Shown piece by piece: positions 1 to 8,130 of a stretch of DNA of 34,508 bases. The position numbers and the translations under genes are program-made. Each line of letters starts with the position of its first letter. The first letter of the stretch is position 1. The notes under the pieces are model-generated. The model was given only the letters and a program-made list of their open reading frames with translations, ran no database searches and was not told the DNA's origin. Origin of the DNA: CAZJCK01 sp964544635 (lineage in GTDB: Bacteria; Zixibacteria; MSB-5A5; GN15; FEB-12); the NCBI GenBank assembly GCA_964544635.1, contig CAZJCK010000037.1, forward strand, positions 1 through 34,508, given 5' to 3'.

Positions 1-481
1 CTTCATACGTCAGCGTGCCGGAGCGTGAGACGACACCGACGCCGCCCTTCTTGACGATGTTACCCGGCATGATGCCGACCTTCGACAAGCCGGGCGAGAT
101 CAGGCCGGGGCAGTTCGGGCCGATCAGTCGAGCGCCCTTCGCCTGCACGTACGGATAGACTTTCATCATGTCGTTGGCCGGGACGCCTTCGGTGATGCAG
201 ACGATGACCTTGATACCGGCATCGGCCGCTTCCTTGATGGCGTCGGTCGCAAACGCCGGCGGCACATAAATGACCGAGGCATTGGCTTTCGTTTTCTCGA
301 CCGCTTCTTCGACGGTGTTGAAGACCGGAATGCCGGCCACCTTGGTGCCGCCCTTGCCGGGTGTGACACCGCCGACGACATTGGTGCCGTACGCTTTCAT
401 CTGCTCGGCATGGAAAGAACCGTCGCGTCCGGTAATACCCTGGACGATGAGCTTGGTTTTCTTATCTATAAATACGGCCAT
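1..481 (-). CDS. sucD: Succinyl-CoA ligase alpha subunit, N-terminal part (cut by window edge)
   Basis: This is the first 160 codons of the alpha subunit of succinyl-CoA synthetase, which interconverts succinyl-CoA and succinate with nucleotide triphosphate formation in the TCA cycle. The protein begins MAVFIDKKTKLIVQGITG and shows the CoA-binding Rossmann signature QGITGRDGSFH near the start. The visible part ends with SRSGTLTYE, typical of the end of the CoA-binding domain. The phosphohistidine region lies beyond the window edge. The ATG at 479-481 follows an AGAGGTG ribosome binding site and sits 12 bases after the sucC stop, the normal sucCD arrangement. The identification is secure; the missing C-terminus cannot be judged. 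Confidence 0.96.
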   Translation of the reverse strand, partial: MAVFIDKKTKLIVQGITGRDGSFHAEQMKAYGTNVVGGVTPGKGGTKVAGIPVFNTVEEAVEKTKANASVIYVPPAFATDAIKEAADAGIKVIVCITEGVPANDMMKVYPYVQAKGARLIGPNCPGLISPGLSKVGIMPGNIVKKGGVGVVSRSGTLTYE

Positions 482-493
482 GATTGCACCTCT

Positions 494-1642
494 TTACGCG
501 GCTTCCGGTTCAAGACCGGCCAGCTCGATCGCTTTCTTGACTACTTTGTCCAGCGTATCCTCGGTCGGCAGGTTGACCGCCTGCAGGATTTTCGCTGCCT
601 CTTCTTCGTTGGTGCCGGTCAGGCGCACCACCACCGGTATCTGCGGGTTGAGTTCCCTGAACGCCGCCACGATACCGTTGGCGACATCGTCACACCGCGT
701 AATGCCACCGAAGATATTGATCAGAATGGCGCGTACTTTGGGATCACCCAGAATGATCTTCATCGCCGCGATCACTTTGTCCGGGTTGGATGATCCACCG
801 ATATCGAGGAAGTTGGCCGGTTCACCGCCATACCGTTTAACCAGGTCCATCGTCGCCATGGCCAGGCCGGCGCCGTTGACCATGCAGCCAATGTTGCCGT
901 CGAGCTTGATAAACGACAGGCCGGCTTCGCGCGCTTCCACCTCGGCCGGCTCTTCGGCGTCGATGTCGCGCATCTCGGCGATATCTTTCTGGCGGAAAAG
1001 ACCGTTGTCGTCGATGTTGATCTTGGCGTCGAGCGCGATCACCTCCGACGAGGTGTTGGTGATGAGCGGGTTGATTTCGACGAGCGAGGCATCGACATCC
1101 CAGAATATCCGGTACAACTTCATGAGAATCGTGGTGCAGGTGCGAACCTGGCCAATCTCCCGGAACAGCTTGTACGACAGGTTGCGCGCCTGGAACTCCT
1201 GGAGGCCGACGATCGGGTCGACGTGGAGTTTGAAAATCTTCTGCGGGGTTTTGCGCGCAACCTCTTCGATGTCGACACCACCGGCCGGCGACACCATGAT
1301 GACCGGCTTCTTGGTCGCGCGGTCGAGGATGATGCCGACGTAGGCCTCGGAAATGATATCTTCAGCGACCGTTACCAGCACCTTCTTCACCGTCAGGCCC
1401 TTGATATCCATGCCGATGATGTTCTGCGCCAGGATCTTGGCCGATTCCGGGTTCTCGGCATACTTGATACCCCCGGCCTTGCCGCGTCCACCCACATGAA
1501 CCTGCGACTTGACCATGACGGGGCGGTTGTATTTCTGCGCTAACTGCTGTACCTGAACCGGATCGGTCGCCACCTCGCCATCCGGCACCGGGATGCCATA
1601 TTGGGCGAAAATTTCCTTTGCCTGATACTCGTGAATCTTCAT
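494..1642 (-). CDS. sucC: Succinyl-CoA ligase beta subunit
   Basis: The beta subunit carries the ATP-grasp nucleotide-binding domain and the succinate-binding part of succinyl-CoA synthetase. It starts MKIHEYQAKEIFAQYGIPVP, the family's standard N-terminus. It contains GRGKAGGI in the ATP-grasp part, and further on GNIGCMVNGAGLAMATMD and NIFGGITRCD, which are beta-subunit signatures. At 382 residues it is close to the usual 385-390. The ATG overlaps the TGA of the upstream CCA-adding enzyme gene (ATGA, 1639-1642), so the two are probably translationally coupled. sucD follows after 12 bases. No abnormality is seen. Confidence 0.97.
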   Translation of the reverse strand: MKIHEYQAKEIFAQYGIPVPDGEVATDPVQVQQLAQKYNRPVMVKSQVHVGGRGKAGGIKYAENPESAKILAQNIIGMDIKGLTVKKVLVTVAEDIISEAYVGIILDRATKKPVIMVSPAGGVDIEEVARKTPQKIFKLHVDPIVGLQEFQARNLSYKLFREIGQVRTCTTILMKLYRIFWDVDASLVEINPLITNTSSEVIALDAKINIDDNGLFRQKDIAEMRDIDAEEPAEVEAREAGLSFIKLDGNIGCMVNGAGLAMATMDLVKRYGGEPANFLDIGGSSNPDKVIAAMKIILGDPKVRAILINIFGGITRCDDVANGIVAAFRELNPQIPVVVRLTGTNEEEAAKILQAVNLPTEDTLDKVVKKAIELAGLEPEAA

Positions 1643-3033
1643 TCGTTCGCACCTTTATCTCTGTTTAAGTCATTGCGTTCAATATTATAGAGATAGAATT
1701 CCTTTGCAAGTGATTCAAGGTTTTCGCGGGTATTATTCTCGGGATAATCGAGCACATGCTCCAGTAAATGGTCGAGGATCCGGCCCACTACCTTCCCCTC
1801 ACTGACGTCGAGCAGTTCCATGATGTCGTTACCGTTGATCGCCAGGTCTTTCAGGCCGAACGGCGGCTTGCGCTCGATCTCGTCGCGGATGGCCTGTTCG
1901 AATTCGTCGACATCTTCGGTGGTGCCCCCTTTCCCCTGCGCCACGACATCGGCACGCCGCAGATCCAAAAGGTCGAAGATCAGGTCGGGGCCGACCCGAC
2001 GGATCAGCCGCCGCATTCCCTTATCCGTCACATCGGTGGTGAACATGTGGCGATCGACCAGCACCTCTACCTGTTTGATCAGGTCGTTGGGGTAGCGCAG
2101 ACGTTTCATCACTGCCCGGGCGGTTCGGGCGCCGCCGGTGTCGTGGCCGTAGAACGTCGCACCCTGATCGACCTCACGCTTATGCTGGGGCTTACGGATA
2201 TCATGAAACAGGGCCGCCAGGCGGAGCCGCAAACGCGGCTTGGCGGCGTCGATAGTGTGCAGGATGTGATCGAACACGTTGTAAGCATGATAGCCGCCGG
2301 GCTGTTCGACGCCGACACAAGCCTCCAGTTCCGGCAGGCAGTGCGGCAACAGGCCGGTCTTCTGCATCAGGTGGAAACCTATCGACGGCCTGGCTGCCTT
2401 GACCAGCAACTTGTTCAGTTCCTCCTGGATTCGCTCCGGACTGATAGTGGCCAGCAGGGCGGCGTGTTCTTTCATCGCGGCATACGTTTTCTCTTCGATC
2501 TCGAACTCGAAGCGGGCGGCGAACTGGACAGCGCGCAGCATCCGCAGCGGATCCTCGACAAACGAATTTTCGGTGACCATCCGGATCAGCTTGTTCTCGA
2601 GGTCGGCCATGCCGCTGAGGGGATCGACCAGCCTGTTATCGTCGAGTGCGACTGCCATGGCGTTGATTGTGAAGTCGCGTCGCTTCAAATCGACCTCAAC
2701 CGGCAGGTTGGGATCAAAGGCGACATGAAAGTCGCGGTGCCCCTGGCCGGTTGAATACTCTTTTCGGGGGAGTGAGATGTCGAAGGTGATCGGCTCGTCG
2801 TCATGGAACGGCGTGAACTTGATCACACCGAAGCTCTTGCCGACCATATTGACCTGGCCGAACCGGCGCAGCAGGCGCGACAGATCATCGTACGGCAGCC
2901 CGGTGACGAGGTAGTCGCGGTCCTTGATGTCACGATCGCGCTTTAAGAAGCGATCGCGCACCGCCCCGCCAACCTCGTAGATCCGTCCCTGCTGTGATAT
3001 GGCGTTGATTGCTTCGGCTGCCAATGTACACAT
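1639..3033 (-). CDS. cca: CCA-adding enzyme / tRNA nucleotidyltransferase with HD domain
   Basis: This is a class II nucleotidyltransferase that would build or repair the 3' CCA end of tRNA. From the chosen ATG the protein has 464 residues. GGAVRD lies at about 22-27, the metal-binding Asp pair D38/D40, RRDFTINAMAV at about 118-128, and EDPLRMLRAVQFAARF at about 160-175. An HD domain follows with FHDIRKP at about 276-282, then GHDTGG. The codon after HDI is Arg where HD phosphohydrolase domains usually have Gly. An in-frame extension to 3102 would run into the carbamate kinase gene; the ATG at 3031-3033 follows the carbamate kinase TAG by two bases, so I chose it. A poly(A) polymerase role cannot be excluded from sequence alone. 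Confidence 0.93.
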   Translation of the reverse strand: MCTLAAEAINAISQQGRIYEVGGAVRDRFLKRDRDIKDRDYLVTGLPYDDLSRLLRRFGQVNMVGKSFGVIKFTPFHDDEPITFDISLPRKEYSTGQGHRDFHVAFDPNLPVEVDLKRRDFTINAMAVALDDNRLVDPLSGMADLENKLIRMVTENSFVEDPLRMLRAVQFAARFEFEIEEKTYAAMKEHAALLATISPERIQEELNKLLVKAARPSIGFHLMQKTGLLPHCLPELEACVGVEQPGGYHAYNVFDHILHTIDAAKPRLRLRLAALFHDIRKPQHKREVDQGATFYGHDTGGARTARAVMKRLRYPNDLIKQVEVLVDRHMFTTDVTDKGMRRLIRRVGPDLIFDLLDLRRADVVAQGKGGTTEDVDEFEQAIRDEIERKPPFGLKDLAINGNDIMELLDVSEGKVVGRILDHLLEHVLDYPENNTRENLESLAKEFYLYNIERNDLNRDKGANE

Positions 3034-3035
3034 AC

Positions 3036-3995
3036 CTACTCTGGAGTTATCACCGTTCCGGCCTTGCCGTTCACCGCCTCGACCGCATTTTCGAGCGAAC
3101 AAATGATCACCTTGTCGCCGCCCTCCTGCAGGAAGCGGACGGCGGCGTTTATCTTCGGTCCCATCGAACCGTCCGGGAACTGCCCCTGCGCGGCATAGTG
3201 CAGGGCATCGGCGACTGTCATCCGGTCGATCGGCTGCTCCTCCGGGGTGTCAAAGTTGATGGCGACGCGATCGACCGCCGTCAGAATCATCAACAGATCG
3301 GCGCCGATTTCGCGCGCGATCACTGCTGATGCCAGGTCCTTGTCGATCACGGCATCAAGACCCTCATAGTTGCCGCGGTCGTCGATATAGACCGGAATGC
3401 CGCCACCGCCACCGGCGATGACAATCCAGCCCTCGTCGACCAGTTTCTTGATCGTCTTCCACGGTATCGCCTGCAGCGGGGTTGGTGACGGTACCACCCG
3501 TCGCCAGCCCCGGTTGGCATCCTTCTTCATCTGCCAGCCGCGCAACTCTTCGAAGGCGCGAGCTTCTTCCTCGGTGTAGAACTGGCCGACATACTTGGTC
3601 GGGTTCTGGATGGCCGGGTCTTGCGGGTCGACGAGCATCTGGGTGATGATCGTCACCACCTGTCGCTCGATGTCTTCCTGCCGCAGGCGGTTTTGCAGCG
3701 ACTGCTCGATCATATACCCCATGCCGCCTTCGGTATCGGCGACACAGACCCCCAGCGGCTGGACCGGCGCCTTGCCGCGGGCCAGCTCGATGCGCAACAG
3801 GGCGTTGCCGACCTGCGGACCGTTACCATGCGTGACGACGACACCATACTTCTTGCGCACCAGTTCAACCACACCGTCGAGCGACGCTCTGGTATTGGCA
3901 AACTGGTTGGCCATCGTATCCTCCTGCCCCGGTTTGGTAATGGCGTTACCGCCGAGCGCAACCACGGCTGTCTTCTGGCCCAACGTTATCGACAT
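3036..3995 (-). CDS. arcC: Carbamate kinase
   Basis: This amino acid kinase family enzyme transfers phosphate between carbamoyl phosphate and ADP, yielding ATP, carbamate or CO2, and ammonia; it can run in reverse. It has 319 residues, close to the usual ~310. Signatures are VVALGGNAI near the start, THGNGPQVG around residue 55, and the glycine-rich GGGGGIPV in the second half. No arginine deiminase or ornithine carbamoyltransferase gene is nearby, so an arginine-fermentation operon is not supported here. It stands between the cDPGS-like gene (63 bases upstream, across a hairpin) and cca (2 bases downstream). Family assignment is firm; the physiological direction is not known. Confidence 0.94.
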   Translation of the reverse strand: MSITLGQKTAVVALGGNAITKPGQEDTMANQFANTRASLDGVVELVRKKYGVVVTHGNGPQVGNALLRIELARGKAPVQPLGVCVADTEGGMGYMIEQSLQNRLRQEDIERQVVTIITQMLVDPQDPAIQNPTKYVGQFYTEEEARAFEELRGWQMKKDANRGWRRVVPSPTPLQAIPWKTIKKLVDEGWIVIAGGGGGIPVYIDDRGNYEGLDAVIDKDLASAVIAREIGADLLMILTAVDRVAINFDTPEEQPIDRMTVADALHYAAQGQFPDGSMGPKINAAVRFLQEGGDKVIICSLENAVEAVNGKAGTVITPE

Positions 3996-4025
3996 AATAC
4001 TCTATGTTGCATCCTCAAACGACAA

Positions 4026-4051
4026 CGGGCGGCCCGGTGAAAGGCCGCCCG
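4026..4051 (-). terminator. GC-rich hairpin between the cDPGS-like gene and arcC
   Basis: A perfect 9-base stem (CGGGCGGCC / GGCCGCCCG) with an 8-base loop starts 7 bases past the stop of the upstream gene. On the minus strand it is followed by GTTGTCGTTTG, which is only moderately U-rich. It could terminate or attenuate transcription before arcC; read-through is plausible because no clear promoter was seen between it and arcC. Confidence 0.5.
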
Positions 4052-4058
4052 AACGTGT

Positions 4059-5429
4059 TTATGCCTTCCGGGCAGGCGTTTTCTTACGCGTTGCCTTCTT
4101 GCCTTTGCCTGACAGCCACTCCTTGATCAGTGACTGCAGGTCGGGCTGGCCGATCTCCTGCAGACTGTAGCGCACCCGCACGTACGGCTTCTTCAGCTTG
4201 AGCACCCGCGACAGGTCGATTGGCGTGGCGATGATCACCAGGTCGCACTTCACCTTGTCAATCGTCGCCTCCAGGTCCTTGACCTGCTGGTCACCATATC
4301 CCATCGCCGGCAACAGGATGCCGATATCCGGGTACTTCTCAAACGTTTTGGTGATCGAACGGACCGTATACGGACGCGGATCGACCAGCTCGGCAGCACC
4401 GTACTTCTCGGCCGCAACCACGCCGGCGCCGTACTGCATCTCACCGTGTGTAAGCGTGGGACCATCTTCAACGACGAGCACCCGCTTGCCGAAAATCTTT
4501 TCGTAGTCTTCGACTTCGAGCGGCGAGGCGGCCTCGACCACCCTGGCATCCGGGTTGTACGCGGCGATGTTGGCGCGCACAGTCTGGATGCCGTCGGCAT
4601 CGGCCGAGTCGATTTTGTTGATCACTACGATGTCGGCCAGCAACAGGTTGTTCTGACCGGGGTAGTACGAGATTTCGTGATTCGGACGGTGCGGGTCGAC
4701 GACCGTGATCATCAGGTCCGGCTTGTAGAACGACATGTCATTGTTGCCGCCGTCCCACAGGATGACATCCGCTTCCTTCTCGGCTTCACGGATGATCTGC
4801 TCGTAGTCGACACCGGCATACACCACGATACCGTTGTCGATGTGCGGTTCATACTCTTCCCGCTCCTCGATGGTGCACTTGTGCTTGTCGAGGTCGGCGT
4901 AGGTGGCAAACCGCTGGCAGGCCTGCTTGGCGAGGTCGCCATACGGCATCGGGTGACGGATCGCCACCACCTTTTTCCCTTCCGCCTGCAGCAGCTCGGC
5001 GACGCGTCGCGTTGTCTGCGACTTGCCGCAACCGGTCCGCACGGCACAGACCGCCACCACCGGTTTGGTCGACTTGATCATGGTCGGTTCGCCACCCTCG
5101 ACAGCGAAGCGCGCGCCGGCGGCCATGATGTGCGCGGCGTGCTCCATGACATACTGGTACGGCACGTCGGAGTATGAAAAGACGACCTCGTCGACGTTGT
5201 GCGTCGTGATCAGCTTCATCAGGTCTTCTTCCGGGTGGATCGGGATCCCCTTCGGATAGAGCTTGCCGGCCAGCGACCTGGGGTACTTACGGCCTTCGAT
5301 ATCCGGAATCTGGGTGGCGGTGAAAGCGACCACCTCGACATCTTCGTTGTCCCGGTACAGGACGTTGAAATTGTGAAAGTCGCGACCGGCCGCACCCATG
5401 ATGATAATTTTACGTTTGGACTTCGCCAT
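4059..5429 (-). CDS. P-loop protein of the cyclic 2,3-diphosphoglycerate synthetase-like family (COG2403)
   Basis: The 456-residue protein resembles the family that includes the archaeal cyclic 2,3-diphosphoglycerate synthetase, otherwise known as predicted GTPases. An N-terminal Rossmann-like domain begins KIIIMGAAGRDFHNFN. A variant P-loop RTGCGKSQ follows at about 131-138, then WDGGNND at about 225-231, and NKID at about 271-274, a guanine-specificity type motif. The last 17 residues form a Lys/Arg-rich tail (GKGKKATRKKTPARKA). The ATG at 5427-5429 has a GAGGAG site 8 bases upstream. It lies 28 bases after the aldehyde dehydrogenase and upstream of carbamate kinase. Whether it makes cyclic 2,3-DPG in a bacterium or does something else cannot be decided from sequence; a metabolite kinase or ligase is a reasonable alternative. 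Confidence 0.8.
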   Translation of the reverse strand: MAKSKRKIIIMGAAGRDFHNFNVLYRDNEDVEVVAFTATQIPDIEGRKYPRSLAGKLYPKGIPIHPEEDLMKLITTHNVDEVVFSYSDVPYQYVMEHAAHIMAAGARFAVEGGEPTMIKSTKPVVAVCAVRTGCGKSQTTRRVAELLQAEGKKVVAIRHPMPYGDLAKQACQRFATYADLDKHKCTIEEREEYEPHIDNGIVVYAGVDYEQIIREAEKEADVILWDGGNNDMSFYKPDLMITVVDPHRPNHEISYYPGQNNLLLADIVVINKIDSADADGIQTVRANIAAYNPDARVVEAASPLEVEDYEKIFGKRVLVVEDGPTLTHGEMQYGAGVVAAEKYGAAELVDPRPYTVRSITKTFEKYPDIGILLPAMGYGDQQVKDLEATIDKVKCDLVIIATPIDLSRVLKLKKPYVRVRYSLQEIGQPDLQSLIKEWLSGKGKKATRKKTPARKA

Positions 5430-5457
5430 GCATATGTCTCCTCAATCAGAGCTGAAC

Positions 5458-6957
5458 TTATGGTTTCACAGTGTCAATCTGGGCGCGCTGCAGCGAACCG
5501 GAGAAGTCGACATAGACCGACTTCCATTCGCTGAAGACATCGAGCGCCGCCGTAGCCGCTTCACGATGACCGTTGCCGGTTTCTTTGGTGCCGCCGAACG
5601 GCAGGTGGGTCTCGGCGCCGATGGTTGGCGCGTTGACATAAAAGATTCCGGTGTAAACGTCGCGCATCGCCACATACGCCTTGTTGACATCGCGGGTGTA
5701 GATCGACGCCGACAGGCCGTACGGCGTATCGTTGGCCATCTCTATCGCCTGGTCGAAATCGTCGCACACCGCAATGCTGAGCACCGGTCCGAAGATCTCT
5801 TCGCGCCAGATGGTCATCTTCTGGTCGATGCCGCTGAACACCGTCGGCTGGACAAAGAACCCCTTGTCATAATCGCCGCCGGTCAAGGCTTCACCGCCGC
5901 ACTCGAGCGTACCGCCTTCTTTCTTGCCGATTTCGACATACTTGAGCACCGTCTGGCGCTGGCCTTCATTGACGCATGGTCCCATATCGACCGACTCATC
6001 AAGGCCGTTGCCGACTTTTAATTTGCGGGCGCGCTCGACAATCATCTGGGTGACTTCCTTGGCCACGTTCTTGTGGACGACGAGACGGCTGGTTGCGGTG
6101 CAACGCTGGCCGGTCGTGCCGAAAGCGCCCCACAAGGCACCGTCGACGGCGAGGTTCAGGTCGGCGTCGTCCATCACGATCTGGACATTCTTACCACCCA
6201 TCTCGAGGCAGGAATGCTTGAAGTTGGGGGCGCATGCTTCCGAGACTTTGCGTCCCACTTCGGTCGAGCCGGTGAACGAAATGACGCGGGTCTTTTCGTG
6301 TTCGATCAGCGGCGTACCGACGGCGCCACCCGAACCGGTCACCATGTTGACCACACCCGGCGGCACCCCTTCTTCCTCACAGGCCTTCATCAGGTTGACA
6401 ACCGACCTGGGCGTGTCGGTGGCCGGCTTGATCACGATGGTGTTGCCGCAGATCAGGGCGGGCATCATTTTCCACGACGGTATGGCGATCGGGAAGTTCC
6501 AGGGCGTGATGAAACCGCAAACCCCGAGCGGCTGACGGATCGTCATGTTGAACTTGGCGCGCATTTCCGACGGTGTCGTCTGGCCGAAAAGGCGACGTCC
6601 CTCTCCCGCCATGTAGTAAGTCATGTCGATTGCTTCCTGGGTATCGCCGCGCGTCTCCTTGATGACCTTGCCCATCTCGCGCGTCATTTCCTGCGAGATA
6701 GCCTCTTTGTCTTTGACCAGGCGGGCGGCGACATTGAACAGGATCTCGCCGCGCTTGGGTGCCGGTACCAGGCGCCACTTTTCGTATGCCTCGGCGGCCG
6801 CCTCGACCGCCATGTCGATATCCTCTTTGGTCGACTTCTGGAAAATTCCGACGAGATCGTCGGTGTCGGCAGGGTTACGATTCTCGAACGTCTCGCCCGA
6901 TTTCGATTCGACCCATTCGCCATTGATAAAATTCTTGTTCAGCTTCGGATCTGCCAT
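5458..6957 (-). CDS. NAD(P)-dependent aldehyde dehydrogenase
   Basis: A full-length ALDH superfamily enzyme of 499 residues that would oxidise an aldehyde to the acid. TPWNFP is at about 152-157, FTGSTEVG at about 228-235, the catalytic base in CLEMGGKN (Glu252), and the nucleophile in GQRCTATSR (Cys286). The C-terminal part has LPFGGTKETGNGHREA. The substrate is not evident; semialdehydes are common for related sequences. An upstream ATG at 6973-6975 exists, but the GGAGG that should serve as ribosome binding site lies just inside that extension, 11 bases before the ATG at 6955-6957, so I chose the latter. It is the first gene after the promoter at 7059-7086 and is probably cotranscribed with the cDPGS-like gene. 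Confidence 0.93.
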   Translation of the reverse strand: MADPKLNKNFINGEWVESKSGETFENRNPADTDDLVGIFQKSTKEDIDMAVEAAAEAYEKWRLVPAPKRGEILFNVAARLVKDKEAISQEMTREMGKVIKETRGDTQEAIDMTYYMAGEGRRLFGQTTPSEMRAKFNMTIRQPLGVCGFITPWNFPIAIPSWKMMPALICGNTIVIKPATDTPRSVVNLMKACEEEGVPPGVVNMVTGSGGAVGTPLIEHEKTRVISFTGSTEVGRKVSEACAPNFKHSCLEMGGKNVQIVMDDADLNLAVDGALWGAFGTTGQRCTATSRLVVHKNVAKEVTQMIVERARKLKVGNGLDESVDMGPCVNEGQRQTVLKYVEIGKKEGGTLECGGEALTGGDYDKGFFVQPTVFSGIDQKMTIWREEIFGPVLSIAVCDDFDQAIEMANDTPYGLSASIYTRDVNKAYVAMRDVYTGIFYVNAPTIGAETHLPFGGTKETGNGHREAATAALDVFSEWKSVYVDFSGSLQRAQIDTVKP

Positions 6958-7026
6958 GACTGGACCGGCCTCCATCTATTCGATCTTGTTATCTCTCTTC
7001 GTCTTCGGCTTTAATTCCAGGGCTTT

Positions 7027-7040
7027 GTGAATCAATTCAC
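7027..7040. promoter_or_regulatory. Palindromic operator candidate
   Basis: The perfect inverted repeat GTGAATcaATTCAC lies about 19-32 bases beyond the -10 box of the minus-strand promoter at 7059-7086, roughly +12 to +25 of the expected transcript. This position suits a repressor that blocks transcription of the aldehyde dehydrogenase operon. The regulator is not encoded in the adjacent genes. Confidence 0.5.
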
Positions 7041-7058
7041 CAACCGGAATAAGTGGTC

Positions 7059-7086
7059 AATATAGCGGTATAGGCTTTACTGTCAA
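7059..7086 (-). promoter_or_regulatory. Sigma70-like promoter of the aldehyde dehydrogenase operon
   Basis: On the minus strand TTGACA (7081-7086) is followed after 16 bases by TATATT (7059-7064). The -35 box is perfect and the -10 is close to consensus. The start of transcription would be near 7052, giving a leader of about 95 bases before the ATG at 6957. Confidence 0.7.
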
Positions 7087-7186
7087 CCGCTTTCCCCGGT
7101 CCACGTTTGTAATTTTTCTTGTTGGCGGATAAGGAGTTAGGGATGACGGAGCAGACCGCTTTTCCAGCGGGTTCTCACCTTCGGGG

Positions 7187-7210
7187 GTCAGGGACCCTTG
7201 TGATTCTGAC
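7187..7210. repeat. Dispersed palindrome family A, degenerate copy
   Basis: A 24-base imperfect palindrome bounded by GTCAG and CTGAC with the central CTTGTG that is shared with the copies at 23570 and 23618. It lies in the intergenic space between the aldehyde dehydrogenase and methyltransferase genes and has more arm mismatches than the other copies. Confidence 0.6.
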
Positions 7211-7238
7211 TCCACAGATTACATACAATTCATTGTTG

Positions 7239-7268
7239 CCGGACGTCCTTCGGACATTCCGGTCTACA
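7239..7268. repeat. Dispersed palindrome family B, copy 1
   Basis: A nested hairpin with outer arms CCGGA and TCCGG and inner arms GTCC ttc GGAC, followed by TCTACAA. It closely matches the element at 34345-34376 near the other end of the window. Its 3' edge contains the TAG stop codon of the methyltransferase gene (7264-7266). Confidence 0.65.
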
Positions 7269-8013
7269 ACTTCGCCACAAAGAACTCGTAGCCGTAACTG
7301 CCGCCGTAGTCGCGGCGGATATGGATCTCTTGCTGCGATTCGGCGATCACCGCCAGCGCATGGTCATCACCGGCATACTTCTCTCTCAGCATGTCAAGCC
7401 GCTCCTGCATCGGCGTGTAATAATTATCCCACCAGGATGTATCGGGAAGCCTAAACTGTTCGATCATCTCAAAGCCGGCACGGCGAATCATCTCGACTCT
7501 TTGTTCGGGCGTCGTCATCGCCGGGTACTCGCTGTCAAAGTACGCCTTCGCCTCGGGCGGCGGCGTGTGGGTCAGCCAGACCAGATCGCTGAAGGCGACA
7601 TGACCGCCTTCGCGCAACAGGTCACGGCACACCGTCAACGCCTTTTCGATCCCGAGGATGTACGCCGAGCCTTCCGCCAGGACCAGATCGAACGACCTGT
7701 CGGCGACCGGCAACATGTTCATATCGGCCCGCAACGGCGCAATTCCTTCACGGCATCCGGCCGCATCGGCTCGACGAATCAGTTCGACCAGAAACGGATA
7801 GTGTCTGTCGAGTGCAATGAGGTGAGCGTCGGGGAAGACATCGGCCGCAACGATCGTCTGTGCACCCGGACCACAGCCGATATCGAGGATACCGGCCGCG
7901 GGCGGCAGTGCGCAGGCTTTCAGCGCACGCCGGGTGCTGTCGTCATCCCCCGGCGCTTCGCGCGGGAGGCCGGAATGGATCTCGAAGAAGACCCGCCAGG
8001 TTCGTTCGTCCAT
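7264..8013 (-). CDS. Class I SAM-dependent methyltransferase
   Basis: A 249-residue methyltransferase starting MDERTWRVFFEIHSGLP. The SAM-binding motif ILDIGCGPG is at about 42-50, followed by an acidic LIALDRHYPF after the second strand, and later SDLVWLTHTPPPEA. The substrate is unknown; it resembles small-molecule methyltransferases. Longer in-frame starts at 8052 and 8112 exist, but that stretch runs through a palindromic repeat (8024-8050). The ATG at 8011-8013 has AAAGGA just upstream, though closely spaced, so the short form is preferred. The stop codon is supplied by another repeat. The gene stands alone on the minus strand, divergent from the beta-barrel gene. Confidence 0.85.
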   Translation of the reverse strand: MDERTWRVFFEIHSGLPREAPGDDDSTRRALKACALPPAAGILDIGCGPGAQTIVAADVFPDAHLIALDRHYPFLVELIRRADAAGCREGIAPLRADMNMLPVADRSFDLVLAEGSAYILGIEKALTVCRDLLREGGHVAFSDLVWLTHTPPPEAKAYFDSEYPAMTTPEQRVEMIRRAGFEMIEQFRLPDTSWWDNYYTPMQERLDMLREKYAGDDHALAVIAESQQEIHIRRDYGGSYGYEFFVAKL

Positions 8014-8023
8014 AAGTCCTTTC

Positions 8024-8050
8024 GTGGGCGGCAGACCTCCAGTCTGACCC
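8024..8050. repeat. Dispersed palindrome family C, copy 1
   Basis: Begins GTGGGCGGCAGAC and ends with GTCTGACCC, forming a hairpin with arms GGCAGAC / GTCTG. The same 13-base start and the same fold recur at 34386-34412. It sits just upstream of the chosen methyltransferase start, so it would lie in the 5' leader. Confidence 0.6.
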
Positions 8051-8130
8051 ATCAAGGTCGTTTGTCTAATTTGCCCATCTCTGTCACCACTTTTCAACTT
8101 TTTTGTGATCAAATCGAGGGCTTATTTCGT

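Noticed and set aside
270..1343. Long open frame on the plus strand opposite sucC and sucD (357 codons)
   Set aside because: It is antisense to a confidently identified gene pair, with no recognisable motifs; GC-rich codon use opens mirror frames.
1768..2754. Plus-strand open frame of 328 codons opposite the CCA-adding enzyme gene
   Set aside because: Shadow of cca; no family signatures and no ribosome binding site.
8014..8112. Longer methyltransferase starts at 8052 or 8112
   Set aside because: The extension runs through a palindromic repeat and lacks a good ribosome binding site.
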